Positions 23,215-34,900 of a stretch of DNA of 64,000 nt are shown piece after piece. Numbering within the stretch: the stretch's first letter is position 1; each line of letters begins with the position of its first letter. The notes beneath the pieces were generated by a model. The model did no database searches, was not told the DNA's origin, and was given only the letters and a program-made list of their open reading frames with translations. The position numbers and the translations under genes are program-made. Source of the DNA: Selenomonadaceae bacterium (GTDB lineage Bacteria; Bacillota; Negativicutes; Selenomonadales; Selenomonadaceae); the NCBI GenBank assembly GCA_017549815.1, contig JAFYNH010000049.1, positions 1 through 64,000 on the forward strand. Direction: 5' to 3'.

Positions 23215-24102
23215 ATGAAATTTCAAACCGTCGAATATTATTTTCACGAAGTGCTTTTGTCGATGATTCGGAATCGCTGGATGACAGCCGCCTCAATCGG
23301 CACCGTCGCGGTATCACTGTTCGTGCTGGGCGTCTTTCTAATCATAGTTATGAATATGAATAAAATGGCGGCGTCGCTTGAAAGTCAAGTTCAAATTTCC
23401 GTTTACATAAACGACAACCTGCCCGAAGAAGGTCGCAAGGAAATCGAACGCATGACGAAAGCTTTAAAGGGCGTAACGACGATTGAATACGTGCCACGCG
23501 AAGAAGCTTTAAAAAAGTTGCGGGAGCGGCTCGGCGAAAATAAAAAAATTTTGGACGCGCTCGGCGACTCGAATCCTCTGCCAAATGCTTTTCTTGTCAC
23601 CGTCAGCAATCCCGATGACGTTAAAAAAATTGCGGCGGCTATCGCTGACCTTTACGGCGTTGACGAAGTTAAATACGGGCAGGACGTTGCCGCGAATCTC
23701 TTTGAACTTACTCACTTAATGAGATTTTTCGGCGCAATTTTAATGGGGCTTTTGCTCGGCGCGACAATCTTCATTATTTCAAACACGATAAGATTAACCG
23801 TCTTCGCCCGCCGAAAGGAAATCGCCATAATGAAATACGTCGGCGCGACAGATTGGTTTATCCGTTGGCCGTTTATTTTGGAGGGCGTTGGGCTTGGAAT
23901 AATCGGCGGCGGAGTCAGCGCGTTCGCCCTAAAGAATTTTTATTCGGCTATGGTCGAAAAAATTTATGAATCGCTGGCATTTTTCCCAATGATTGAGCAA
24001 TATCCGTTTATGCATTACGTTTCAATGGCGTTGGTCGGCGCAGGAATTTTTATCGGCATTTTGGGCAGTACAATTTCGCTAAAACGTTTTATGGAAGTAT
24101 AA
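23215..24102 (+). CDS. ftsX: Cell division ABC transporter-like permease FtsX
   Basis: A 295-residue FtsX, the membrane partner of the FtsE ATPase, which activates peptidoglycan hydrolases at the septum. The order is standard: a cytoplasmic start (VEYYFHEVLLSMIRNRWMTA), membrane span 1 (about 27-48), an extracellular domain (about 50-165, with SVYINDNLPEE and YVPREEALKKLRE), then three spans with RRKEIAIMKYVGATDWFIRWPF (here quoted only in part: EIAIMKYVGATDWFIRWPF). FtsE is normally just upstream, but here thrC occupies that place. The next gene encodes an EnvC-like factor, the expected extracellular partner. Confidence 0.93.
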   Translation: MKFQTVEYYFHEVLLSMIRNRWMTAASIGTVAVSLFVLGVFLIIVMNMNKMAASLESQVQISVYINDNLPEEGRKEIERMTKALKGVTTIEYVPREEALKKLRERLGENKKILDALGDSNPLPNAFLVTVSNPDDVKKIAAAIADLYGVDEVKYGQDVAANLFELTHLMRFFGAILMGLLLGATIFIISNTIRLTVFARRKEIAIMKYVGATDWFIRWPFILEGVGLGIIGGGVSAFALKNFYSAMVEKIYESLAFFPMIEQYPFMHYVSMALVGAGIFIGILGSTISLKRFMEV

Positions 24103-24180
24103 GCTTTAAGCTGTCAGCTTTCAGAAAAACCTTAAAACATCTAAGCTGAAAGCTAAAAGCTCTAAGCTGAAAGCTAAATT
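24103..24180. repeat. Short dispersed repeats between ftsX and envC-like gene
   Basis: CTAAGCTGAAAGCTAAA occurs twice (about 24141 and 24160) and an inverted relative, AAGCTGTCAGCTTTCAG, lies just upstream. The stretch can fold into alternative hairpins. It may be a REP-like element; I see no gene in it. Confidence 0.5.
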
Positions 24181-24201
24181 AGGAATAAGGAATGGTAAGC
24201 T

Positions 24202-25500
24202 TTGAGAAAGTTTTTAATCCTGTTGACGGCGATAACTTTTCTAACCTGTGCGCCCGTTTTCGCCGAATATGATGACGACGAAGAATATTACGAGGAAGAA
24301 GTTGAGGAACCTGAGGAGCTTGACGAACTTGAACAGATTGACCAAGAAATAGAACAGCTCGAAGGCGAAAAAGCCGCTTATGAAGAAGAGGCGGCAAAAG
24401 CTCTGGAAGTCGCCAATTTGATTCAAGGGAAAATCGATTCGGTTTCAGAATTCAAACGACAGCTCGACGCGGAGGCGGCAGAGGCTACAGCCGATTACGA
24501 GGAAAAACAAGCCGCCCTTGACGAAACCCTTTATCGCATTGCCGAGAATGAAAATACTCTAGCCGAAGTCACCGCCGAACTTAACGAAAAACACGGCGTC
24601 CTTGAAACTCGCGTGCGCGACATTTACATAAACGGACAAATTTCCTATCTGGACGTTTTATTTGGTGCGCAGGACTTTGAAGATTTTTTAACACGAATGG
24701 ATTTATTAAAGCGCGTCATCGTCCGCGATTCGGAACTCGTGGCGGACGTTTTGGCATATCAAAATGAAATAAAAGAAGTCGGCAAGAAACTTGAAGCCGA
24801 TAGAAAAGTTCAGGAAGAATTAGCGGCAAAGGCTGAGGCGGCTAAGGACGTTAAGTTAGAAAAAGTCGCACAACAACAAGCACTTATAAATTTAATGCAG
24901 AACGACAAAGAAATTTACAATCAGCAATATGATGAAATGATGGCGTCGTCGGAAGAAGTCGGACGCTTGATTCAAGAAAATAAATATCGCAAGGCGGCAG
25001 AAGAAGAAGCGCGTCGCCGTAAAGCCGAAATGGAAGCGCGAGCGGCTCAAGCGGGTAATGTTGACATTGTAGAATTCGGCGAGGACGGGTCTGAAGTTTA
25101 CATTATGCAAAGTTACGGCGGCGGCATGATTTGGCCTATTGCTGGACCGATAACAAGCGAATTTGGTTGGCGCACTCATCCGATTTTCGGCAATGCACGT
25201 TTTCACAGCGGGCTTGATATTGGCGGCGATTACGGATTACCGATTCACGCGGCTCAAGGCGGAATTGTGATTGAGGCGGGTTGGATTGGCGGCTATGGCA
25301 ATACGATTATGATTGATCACGGCGGCGGCGTTGTTACGCTTTATGGGCATAATGAAAGCTTAGCGGTCGGCGTCGGGCAGAGTGTCAATCAAGGCGACGT
25401 TATTGCTTATTGCGGCTCGACTGGCAACTCGACAGGCCCTCATTGTCATTTTGAAGTTAGACTTAACGGCGAAACGGTCGACCCTCTAAACTACCTATGA
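24202..25500 (+). CDS. EnvC-like murein hydrolase activator, M23 peptidase domain
   Basis: A 432-residue secreted protein. TTG 24202 is the only start that includes the signal peptide (MRKFLILLTAITFLTCAPVFA). An acidic stretch and a long coiled coil (about residues 40-290) precede an M23/LytM domain (about 305-432). HSGLDIGGDYG and HCHFEVRLNG carry the zinc-binding His/Asp residues, so unlike EnvC the enzyme may itself be active. It is 100 bases downstream of ftsX, as expected for the FtsEX-controlled hydrolase or its activator. In Negativicutes it would act in the periplasm on septal peptidoglycan. Confidence 0.87.
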   Translation: MRKFLILLTAITFLTCAPVFAEYDDDEEYYEEEVEEPEELDELEQIDQEIEQLEGEKAAYEEEAAKALEVANLIQGKIDSVSEFKRQLDAEAAEATADYEEKQAALDETLYRIAENENTLAEVTAELNEKHGVLETRVRDIYINGQISYLDVLFGAQDFEDFLTRMDLLKRVIVRDSELVADVLAYQNEIKEVGKKLEADRKVQEELAAKAEAAKDVKLEKVAQQQALINLMQNDKEIYNQQYDEMMASSEEVGRLIQENKYRKAAEEEARRRKAEMEARAAQAGNVDIVEFGEDGSEVYIMQSYGGGMIWPIAGPITSEFGWRTHPIFGNARFHSGLDIGGDYGLPIHAAQGGIVIEAGWIGGYGNTIMIDHGGGVVTLYGHNESLAVGVGQSVNQGDVIAYCGSTGNSTGPHCHFEVRLNGETVDPLNYL

Positions 25501-25502
25501 TG

Positions 25503-25540
25503 TAGGGGTTAGGGTTTAGGGACTGGGGACTAGGGAAACA
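25503..25540. repeat. GGGACTAGGG-type intergenic repeat
   Basis: A run of GGGTTAGGG, TTTAGGGACTGGGG and ACTAGGGA units. The same kind of sequence appears after the Gfo/Idh promoter region (42575-42625), after the third giant gene (55894-55944) and between pgi and pgm (58800-58865). Confidence 0.5.
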
Positions 25541-25559
25541 CAAATTTGAGCGAAAAGAC

Positions 25560-25672
25560 GGCGCACATGGACGTGCGCCGCGCCGCGTTTTTCACGTGAT
25601 GTGAAAAGCGGCGTTGACGCCCCTGCGAGGCGAATTTCTTTGCTACTTTCTTTCTTCGCTGAAAGAAAGTAG
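25560..25672. repeat. Three consecutive hairpins in a 475-bp intergenic region
   Basis: GGCGCAC/GTGCGCC (25560-25566 with 25573-25579); TTTTTCAC/GTGAAAA (25588-25595 with 25601-25607); and a perfect 12-pair stem CTACTTTCTTTC/GAAAGAAAGTAG (25643-25654 with 25661-25672) with a TTCGCT loop. They lie between the envC-like gene and the first giant gene. None has a T-run directly after it. The remaining part of the region (25673-25880) is AT-rich with direct GAATCGAAGTC repeats. Confidence 0.65.
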
Positions 25673-25883
25673 ATTCTACAAACAAAAGTTAATCATCAAC
25701 TGAATCGAAGTCGAATCGAAGTCGGAGCCAACGAAAAAAATTTTTTAACCCCCCTTAAATTATCCCTCAATTCCTTCGACAAACTTATAGGAACCCTTTA
25801 AAGGCTCTTTGAAAATTTAGCGCGGGAATTGGAAAAACAGTTCTCTTTAATCTATTCTTAAGAAAATTTTTTGCCAAAAGATA

Positions 25884-25912
25884 TTGATTTAATCGCACGT
25901 TGTTATTATAAT
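25884..25912 (+). promoter_or_regulatory. Promoter of the first giant gene
   Basis: TTGATT (25884-25889) and TATAAT (25907-25912) with a 17-base spacer, 64 bases upstream of the start codon. GGAAAGGAGC lies before ATG 25976. Confidence 0.7.
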
Positions 25913-25975
25913 GTGAAGCATACAAGGAAGTTCACAGGGAAGTTTTGGGTTTATATGGAAAGGAGCGGATAAAAA

Positions 25976-28900
25976 ATGGCTGTATATTCAGAAGGAGCGT
26001 GGGAATTTAATAATGCCACAACAGTATCTTATTATGTGACGGATGGCACCACGAAGGTTTATTTGGCGAAGATTTCGGGGCTTGGCAACATCAGGTCAAA
26101 CAATGGCAAGTACGAGCTCAAAATCGATGGCTCATATTCGGAAATCACAGTGAACGATCTTAAAAACTACATCACTGTGGAAGAATCAGACGAATCGAAA
26201 ACCGTAAATGAGGTAACAACTACAACCACTACGGGTACTTTCACAATTGCGAATGCTATTCTCGGTACGTCTAGCTCGTCTAAAGTTTCTATCACAACCC
26301 CGACGGCGTCAAGGCTCGATGGCAGTGACAACGTCACAAAAAACCTTGTTTCCAAAATCAATTTTAGTGATGACGACAAAGTTCACATCGACGGCTCCGC
26401 AGAGCTCATGCACACCACAGCTTCCGGAACGGCTAAAATCGTTGCCGATCTGACTGCAGGCTTCATCTTGGCAAAAGACGGCAAAAGTGCCGCCTATTCA
26501 GCCGCCAAATCACAAGCAACGTTGGCAAACATTTCTGGCTTGCAGAAGAACTACATCGAAAGCACCGCTGTTTTGGCGGAGGATGTTACTGCTACTGCAG
26601 GTTATTTGAGCAGTGGAAAAGTTACACTATCCAAGACTGACGTAGCTGGTCAAACTAGCGCACTCGGCACATCGGGCATTAAACTCACTTTGACCACCGA
26701 TGCCACCAACAACTACATCAACTACGATTTGGCTCTCCCAGATGGAGAAGAAGAGAATTACAAGCAACAAGACGGCGATGCTTATTGGGAGACCAAAACC
26801 ACAACTGCAACTTACAAATTCGATTCAACAACAGGTTATGAGATCGTCGATACTAGTAGCACTGCCACCAACAAAGAAGTAAAAGTTACGGCGGCGAAAA
26901 CTACTATTATCGCGACGGTCACTGGTCTCAATGCAAACATCACGACCGACCCAGATGCCGAAACTAAAGAAGCCCAAGAAAGTGTCGGCGTAGTCGATGA
27001 TGATGGCTACACCGAAGGTCTTACTGCTACAACGGGAACCAAGCAAGTAACAACAGGTACGGGCAGTGATGCCGTTACTACTACGGTTAAGACTGTTACC
27101 GTCACTGTCAAAAACAGAAATGTGCTCCCTGCAAGCGGTACAGTCAAAGTCACGGCTGGCAAAGATTACCAAGCCCAAGATACCGTCCTTGTTACCACTG
27201 TTATTGCCGACGAGGTTGTCCCAGTTCAAGAGGAAAAGGCTGACATCTGGGTTATCAGCGGCAACACTGCAACCCTTAAACGTGTCCAGTTGGTCTACTA
27301 CGGATACTACAAAGACAAAAACAACAATGAAGACAAACTTCAAATCGTTGCAACCAAACAGACGGATCTTTTTACACTCGCAACCGTCAAAGGTCTCAAT
27401 GCCGAGTTCCTTAAAGAGGCTGTTGTGTACGGCAACGCGAACGACCCCACCGTCATCAGCGAAATTAGCGGCATTGAGGTAAGTGGTTGTAGCGGTGACG
27501 ATTTAGAATACGATGAAACCAAGAAAAAGTGGAATTGGAAATCAGGTACAGGAGTCGGCACAATCACGATTAACAACGCCACAACGGTTTCAGTTGATGA
27601 AAAGGATATTACTCCGCTTACCACAACAGACGTCACTCTTGGTAAGAGCGATAATTTTAAGCTCGCTGTCAGTGCTGAATTTGCTCCGGAGTTCAGTGCA
27701 CAAAAATGGAACCTCAGCGGCACTACCGCCACTTTGAAGGGCACTATCCAAGAAGGCTACACGACAACCGACGACGGCAAGACAATCACCTACACCAAAG
27801 GCGGCAAAAATCAGACTCTCGCAACCATTAACGGTCTCAAGAAAGGTCTCAAAATTGTCACTGACGAAAAGGCGATTGACGATAAACGTACAATAGGAAC
27901 TTACGATTCAGAGGACAACTTAAAGCAAGGTATCACTTTAGGTGACGGTCAAGGTGCTGACGAGTATAAGGCCAAATTGTCCTATAACGATACAGACGGT
28001 AAGCTCGAAAAACTGCATATCTTGCTTTCGGCAAACGTCCTCGATACTTCCAAAGTCACGATTAAGAGTTCTTTCTACAAGCTCGCACTTGATACAGAAA
28101 ACGCTGATGATACGCTCGATGTTCCTGTTCAGTCTGATTCGCATGACGGGCAAATCGGTTGGCACGGCACACTCGGAGCAACTGCTTATATTAAGCAAGG
28201 TAGAAAAGCCTATTATTCAATCGAAACCGACGGTTCTGCTGTCACCTACAACAAGCCGACTGCTAATAGTGGTAGTACGGCGAAAGATCCAGCAACGCTC
28301 GCGACAATCAAAGGGCTCAATAAGAACATCACGGCAGACGACATTGAAATCGCCGATACGACGGATTCCAACGGTAAGTATGCCGTCACGATTAAAAACA
28401 CCAATGCACTCACCAACACGAACGTCACTATCACGAACACTTCAACTGACCCAGCGGTACAAGCTAATCAGTATTATCTCGTTATCGGCGGTGATAGCGG
28501 AATTCTTGACGTTCCTGAACCGCAATTGGAGAAAAAGAATTGGTCTCAAAGCGGAACTACCGTAACTTATAAGGCAGATGTAACTGAGGGCTGGAAAGCC
28601 AACTCCAATGGCTCCGAAATTAATTACACCAAACCTGCGACCCAGTCTATTCTCTTGACAATCAGTGGTCTTGCCGCTGATCTTGCGAAAACTTACGAAG
28701 ATAATTATACAGAAGAGGAATATAATGCCTTAACAGGCGATGAAAAAGATAGTGCAAAGGCTGCAAGAGACGAGACCGAATTCAACGGCGTGACTGTCGA
28801 CGAAGAATTAGGCACTGTCACCTTGTCGGTAAGTGCTCTTAATAATGTCAATGTCGCGGTCAAGGGCAACTACACGCTCAAAGTTGATGCAGATGTTCCT

Positions 28901-31900
28901 ACGACAAAGCCTACAAACGCTATAGACTCTTGGGTTATTAGCGGCACGACTGCAACTTTCAAGAAAATTAAAACTGCTTACTACGACTACGACGAATCGA
29001 AGGGTACTCTTACCTACAAAAAAGAGGAAGAAGTCAAATACGGTGCTAAGGCTAATTCACCCACTACCGAAAATCCGTATCCGGCTCCTACTGACAATTT
29101 ATATGGTAAAGTAATCAGTTACGCGACAATCAAAGGTCTCAAGAGCGGACTCAAGGTCTCGACGGATGGTCAGTCAATCGGTTACTACGTCGGCAAAGAT
29201 GATGATAAATTCGATGATTCGGATAATGGTTTCGTTGAGGCTATTACGATTGACACTGTAAACAGCAAATTCATCATCAACGACGAGTATGTTCTCAATA
29301 GTAGCAATGTCACGCTCGACGTTAAATCTGCCAATTCGCCGATGTACAAAGATTATAAGATTGTTCTCAGCGATGATTTAGCAACAGCACTTGCGCCGAA
29401 AATTGACGGTGAAGCCGCTACTGCTCCTGCTTGGTCTATAACCAAAGGCACTGCGACTTACAAAGGCACAGTTAAAGAAGGCTACATGAACGTAACCAAC
29501 TCCGACGGCACTACTAGTATTGTTTACCAAGCTGGTAAAGCCGACGCGACTATCATCACGGTTGCGGGACTTAATAGTAGCCTCAATGCTGATGATCTCA
29601 ATGACGACACGACAGGCTTGATCATCAACGGCAATGAAATCATGGTTCACCAAAACCTTCTCGGCGAAGGAGACGCAACACTCACTACGAACGTTCAGTA
29701 CTATGACAATTCTGAATTAAGTGATTATAAATTCGTTCTCGACGACGACGTTGACGAAAAAGACGAAGCTGTGGCTAGTTACGGCTGGAATATTAAAGGT
29801 TCGTCTGCTGTCTACAATCAATCTCTGACCACTTACTACGCGCTTACCGACAACGATAATGACGACGCAACTACTTTGAACAACGTCATTGAGTATCACG
29901 GCGCGGGCGTCTCACACGAGTATATCGTACTTGACGGTATCGATCCCGACCTTGAGGTAAAAGACGACGGTTCGATTAAAGGTATCGGCATTACCGATGG
30001 CGGCGGCGAGATTGCCATGACCGCAGGCGCAATCAACTACGGCTCCGACGTTACGATTATCGATAAAGATGCCACTGACGATGTCGAATACACGTTCGCA
30101 GATATTGCTGATTCCAATATTCCTAAACCGGAAGACACCGCAGGTTACAGCGATTTCGACGATGGCAAAGCTTTAGGCACTAATGCCCATGTTAAAATCA
30201 CTAAAGAAAAGACCGCAGGCTATACTCTCACCCAAGACGATACTGTCCTTAAATTCAGCTCGTTGACTTCGGGCAGTAATGCTCTCTACGGTGAAATTAC
30301 TGGACTTAAGCAAGGCGTTGTAAGTCTTGAGTCTGGTGGAATTGACGGTCTTGAAGTTGACTTAACCGCCCAAGAATTTAAATTATCTAGTAAAGTTCTT
30401 GGAACAGCTAATGTTCAACTTACAAATGCTTCTTCGGGCTACAAATTGAAAGTCACTGAGGATGTTCCTACCTCTAATAAAGAGGGCGTAGTTTGGACAT
30501 CTACAGATGATGCTGGCACAACCGTCTTTAATCTTTATGCCAATGGTACATCTCAGTATTACACAGTTAGTGATAATAAAATTACCTATAATAGCGGCGG
30601 AGATAGTGGAGCTTTAACTGCTCAAATTACTGGACTCAAAGCAACGGTAGATAACAAAACTATCACTGGAATAACCGTTGACAAATCGGCTAAAACAATC
30701 ACTCTTTCAAAGGACGTACTCGGCACAGGCACGGTTTCTATTACGAGTAATGATGGCGGATATAAGCTTGCTCTTCTCGACGATACGGAAGATGCTGGAT
30801 ATGTTCCCCTCACCGACAGCGAAGATACTTGGAGTTTCGACAGTTCCACTGGTATCGCAACTTACAAGCAAGAGATCACAGAAGGCTATAAACTAGCCGA
30901 AAATGATTCATTATCCGTCACTTACACGCCGTTGAGCGTAGTCACTTCGACTTTAAACAACCTCAACAGAGAAAAAGTTGAAGTTGCAGACGACGGTTCC
31001 ACGATTACTGGCATTGAATTTAAGGATGGAGTATTTGAATTTTCGGATGGAGATGCTCTTGCTCATAAGGAAGTTAAACTCACCACCAAAGCCAATGCTA
31101 AAGGCGTCGATACCAATTACACTATCAAACTCGCCAGCGACATTGAGGCTACATCTTATTCTCCGATTTGGAACAAGACGAATAATGAAACAAAGGCGAC
31201 TTTGACTCAAAAGACTGCGGCAGGTTACACGCTCGCCGACGACGCCAAGTCAATCAAGTATTCCTCCGATCCCGTGATAAAGACTATCGCAACGGTCACT
31301 GGCTTGAAAAAAGAAGTTGCCGCTAATGAAAACGGCGAAATTGACGGACTTGATTGGACGCTTTCACAAGACGTTAGCGAAAAAAGCTCTATCGAAGTTG
31401 ACGCAGCCGTTCTTGCTGGCACGGACATTAAACTCGGCACAGGCGACAAATTTATCTTTACTGACGAAAATAAAGATATTCCTTCAGGCGTTGAAGTGAA
31501 AGATGACGACGGTAAAGTAATATCGATAAGCGGCGGCGTTGCAGATAGTATCTGGGCTGTCAGCGGTCAGACTGCCACCTTCAAAGCGGTTGAGAAAGAG
31601 TACTACGTCCTTAACACCGATGGAAACACCTTTACTTACAAGAAAGCGCAAGATAAAAAGGACGGAACAATCGTCGCGATTAAGGGACTGACAAAAGATC
31701 TCAAGGTAAATTCAGACGGTACGAAACTCTTAGACGCTAACAATAATGAAGTCGTCGAGATCGATACCACTAATAAAAAAATTAATATCTTGTCAGACGC
31801 GGCTCTCACTACTTCTAAAGTTGAATTCACAACTGCGAATGGTTATACTTTCTCGCTTGCTGGAGCTGTCACCGATACAGAGGAAGAATATAAGGAGAAG

Positions 31901-34900
31901 ACCGAATGGACTACTAGCGGCACGACTGCAACCTACAAGACTTCTGACAAAGCGAATTATTCCCTCTCTGCGGACAATTCAGTTGTCTGGTACAACAAAG
32001 AAACCAATATCACTACTTACGCGCAAGTCAGCGGCATTAAGAGCGGTATGGAAATTGACGACTATTTCGCGGCAGATGATGACGATGCTCCGACTAATGG
32101 CGGCACAATCAAGTTGAATTTAGAATCTCTTGACGAGAAGAAAGTTACGCTTACCACCAAAGGCGATTTCAAACTTGCTCTCGATTCTGACGTTGCGGAT
32201 AGCTTGTCAACAATATCTAAGGAAGAGTGGAGTACTAGCAATACTACCTCGACCATGAAAGCTACGCAGGGCAAAGGCTACCAGCTCACCGAAGACGCAA
32301 AGACGATTAACTACTACAACGCCGACAAAGCAAATCAGACAATCGTCACCGTCAGCGGAATCAAAAAAGGTAGTTCAGTCAAAGCCGCCAACGTCTCAGA
32401 GGGTACTGATGACGACGCAGGTTATAAAGTCATTACGTTAGATTCTACGCAACTGGGCACGTCGAAAATCACAGTCAAAGGCGACTATTACAAGCTCGCT
32501 CTCGCCACTGATGACAGTACCAAAGACTACATCTCTGAAACTGACCCTGCTAAGTGGATAAAGGCTAAAAATTCAACCTCCGCAACTTACACGCAAAAGA
32601 CTTACGCGGGCTTCTCGGTCGCAGACGGCGGCAAGACGCTCAACTACTTGAGCAAAGCTACCAATGTCAACCTTATCACTCTTAACGGCTTGAACAAAGA
32701 CATCACTGCGGCAGACGATAATTTTGGCGATATTGTTGCTCGTGATGATACGGAGAAAACCGTTACGGTTAAGAAAGACGCCCTTACGACCTCGAATTTG
32801 ACGATTGGCAAAAACGACGGCTATAAGCTTGTTCTCGATTCGGAAGGTACCGCAGTTGACAGTTTGGATAGTCATCTCACTTACAAGGCTGGTGGCACTA
32901 CGGCATCGATTGTGGAAAGTACGACTGCAGGTTGGGAAGAGAAAGACGCTTACACGATCGAATACAAAAAGCCGACCGAAACCGTTATCGCGACCATTTC
33001 CAACTTGCCGAAAACTCTTACTTACACCGACGGAGATGATAATCCGCTTCAAGGCGTCAGCCTTAATGCGGCAGTTGCGGGAGATGCGGCTACTAGTATA
33101 GGAGCAGTTTCTCTTGGCTCGGCTGCACTCGCAGACGTCACTATTAGCAAGAAAGTTACGCTCAAGAACAATGCCAAAGACGTTAAATATGAACTCGCAC
33201 TTGACGGCAACGACAGTTCTCTTATCCCCAACAATACTTCTTCCAACAAATGGACGACTAACGGCACGACTGCAACTCTTAATTCCTACGGCTCGGATGG
33301 TTATGTTGTCGACGGCGACAAGTTGAACATTTCACTTCAGACAGCTTCGGTTGGAAATGCGCCGCTCACGACAATCAGCGGTCTCCCGAAGGCGTGGGGA
33401 ATAACAGTTGACAGCGGAACTGGCGAACTCGGCACCATTGACAAAACTACAAAAGCATTCACTGAACAAATTTACGTCGACAATAATAAGGTTAAGCTGA
33501 AGGATTCTATTGTTAGTCTGGGAAGTACAGCAGCTTTCACCCTTTCCAGCGATAAATTATCGTTCGCTACTGAAAACATACATCCAGTAGCTGGTAATGG
33601 TGTCACATTAAGTACGGAAGAAGTGCAAAGTAAGGGCACGGCGACTGTTAAGGAAGATAAGCCTTCGACTTGGGGTTATGCGAGTAGTGGAGACATCAAA
33701 TCCCTTACCTATACTCCGGGCAGTAGTAGCACTTACGCGACAATTTCTGGTCTCAACAAGGAATATGATGGATCAAGCGGTGATCTTTATTTCTCTTCTA
33801 GCTCGGCTTCAATCACGGTCGGCTCGTCGGCACTCACCAGCTCAAGTGTCACAATCAAAAACGCAACTGGCAAGAATTATACTCTCGTACTCGGTAGCAA
33901 TGTAAATTCTTCGGCGAATGCTGATACCAAGGATAATTGGCAGAACAAGACAGAGTGGGTTCTTAACAGCGGCACGGCAACTTATAAGACTTACGACTAC
34001 GCCAACTACTACCGCGACGCTAACAAAGGCTCAATCATTTACGTTGCTCCAAGCAAAGGCACAAGTTACGCGACAATCACAGGTCTCAAGAAAGAAGCCA
34101 CGTTTGGTGAAGGTTTCTCTTCAGTCGCTAATGGAACAATTTCTCTCGGCTCAGATCAACTCGGCACTGCGAAAGTCACGCTCAAAGTTACGCCGGCTAA
34201 GACAAAGACAGCAGCCGAACTCGCCAAAATGACTGCGGCTGAAAGTGTTGCTGCAGAGGCACTTAACACCATAATAAATACACAAAACACTAACGCGGCG
34301 AACTTCAAGCTTGATTTAGTTGGCGTTGAGGAGTCCACAGTTAAAGCAGAAGAGGCGATTTGGGATACCAACGGCACAACTGCCAAATTGACGGGCACGA
34401 TCACCAAAGGTTGGCAACTCTCCAACGACAAGATGTCCGCCACTTATCAAGCCACAGACAAAACCGAGCAAACAATCGTTACGATCAGCGGTCTCAAGAA
34501 CGGTGAAGAAATCTTTAACGAAGATGTTGTATCATTCGATGATGAGGCTAACGAAGTAACTTACGAAGATAGTACTACTGAAAAATACACCGACGATAAG
34601 AGAATCAAAGCTATTGTCTTGGATGCGGAGCGTCTTGGCACCTCGAATATAACGATTAAGGGCGAAGGCTACAAACTCGCGCTCAGAAAGACAACAGGCA
34701 CAAACGCTGATGGTGATACTGCTACTTCGGTTGTCGGAGCTCACGGCGATGCCGATAAAGCCCTTTGGGAAAATCAGACAGAATGGATTGTCAGCGGCAC
34801 GACGGCGACTTACAAGACTTATGACAAAGTACATTATGATCTCAATGCTCTTGGAACTCAAATCACCTATAATGCTGCTAAAGATGACGCTACTAAAATT

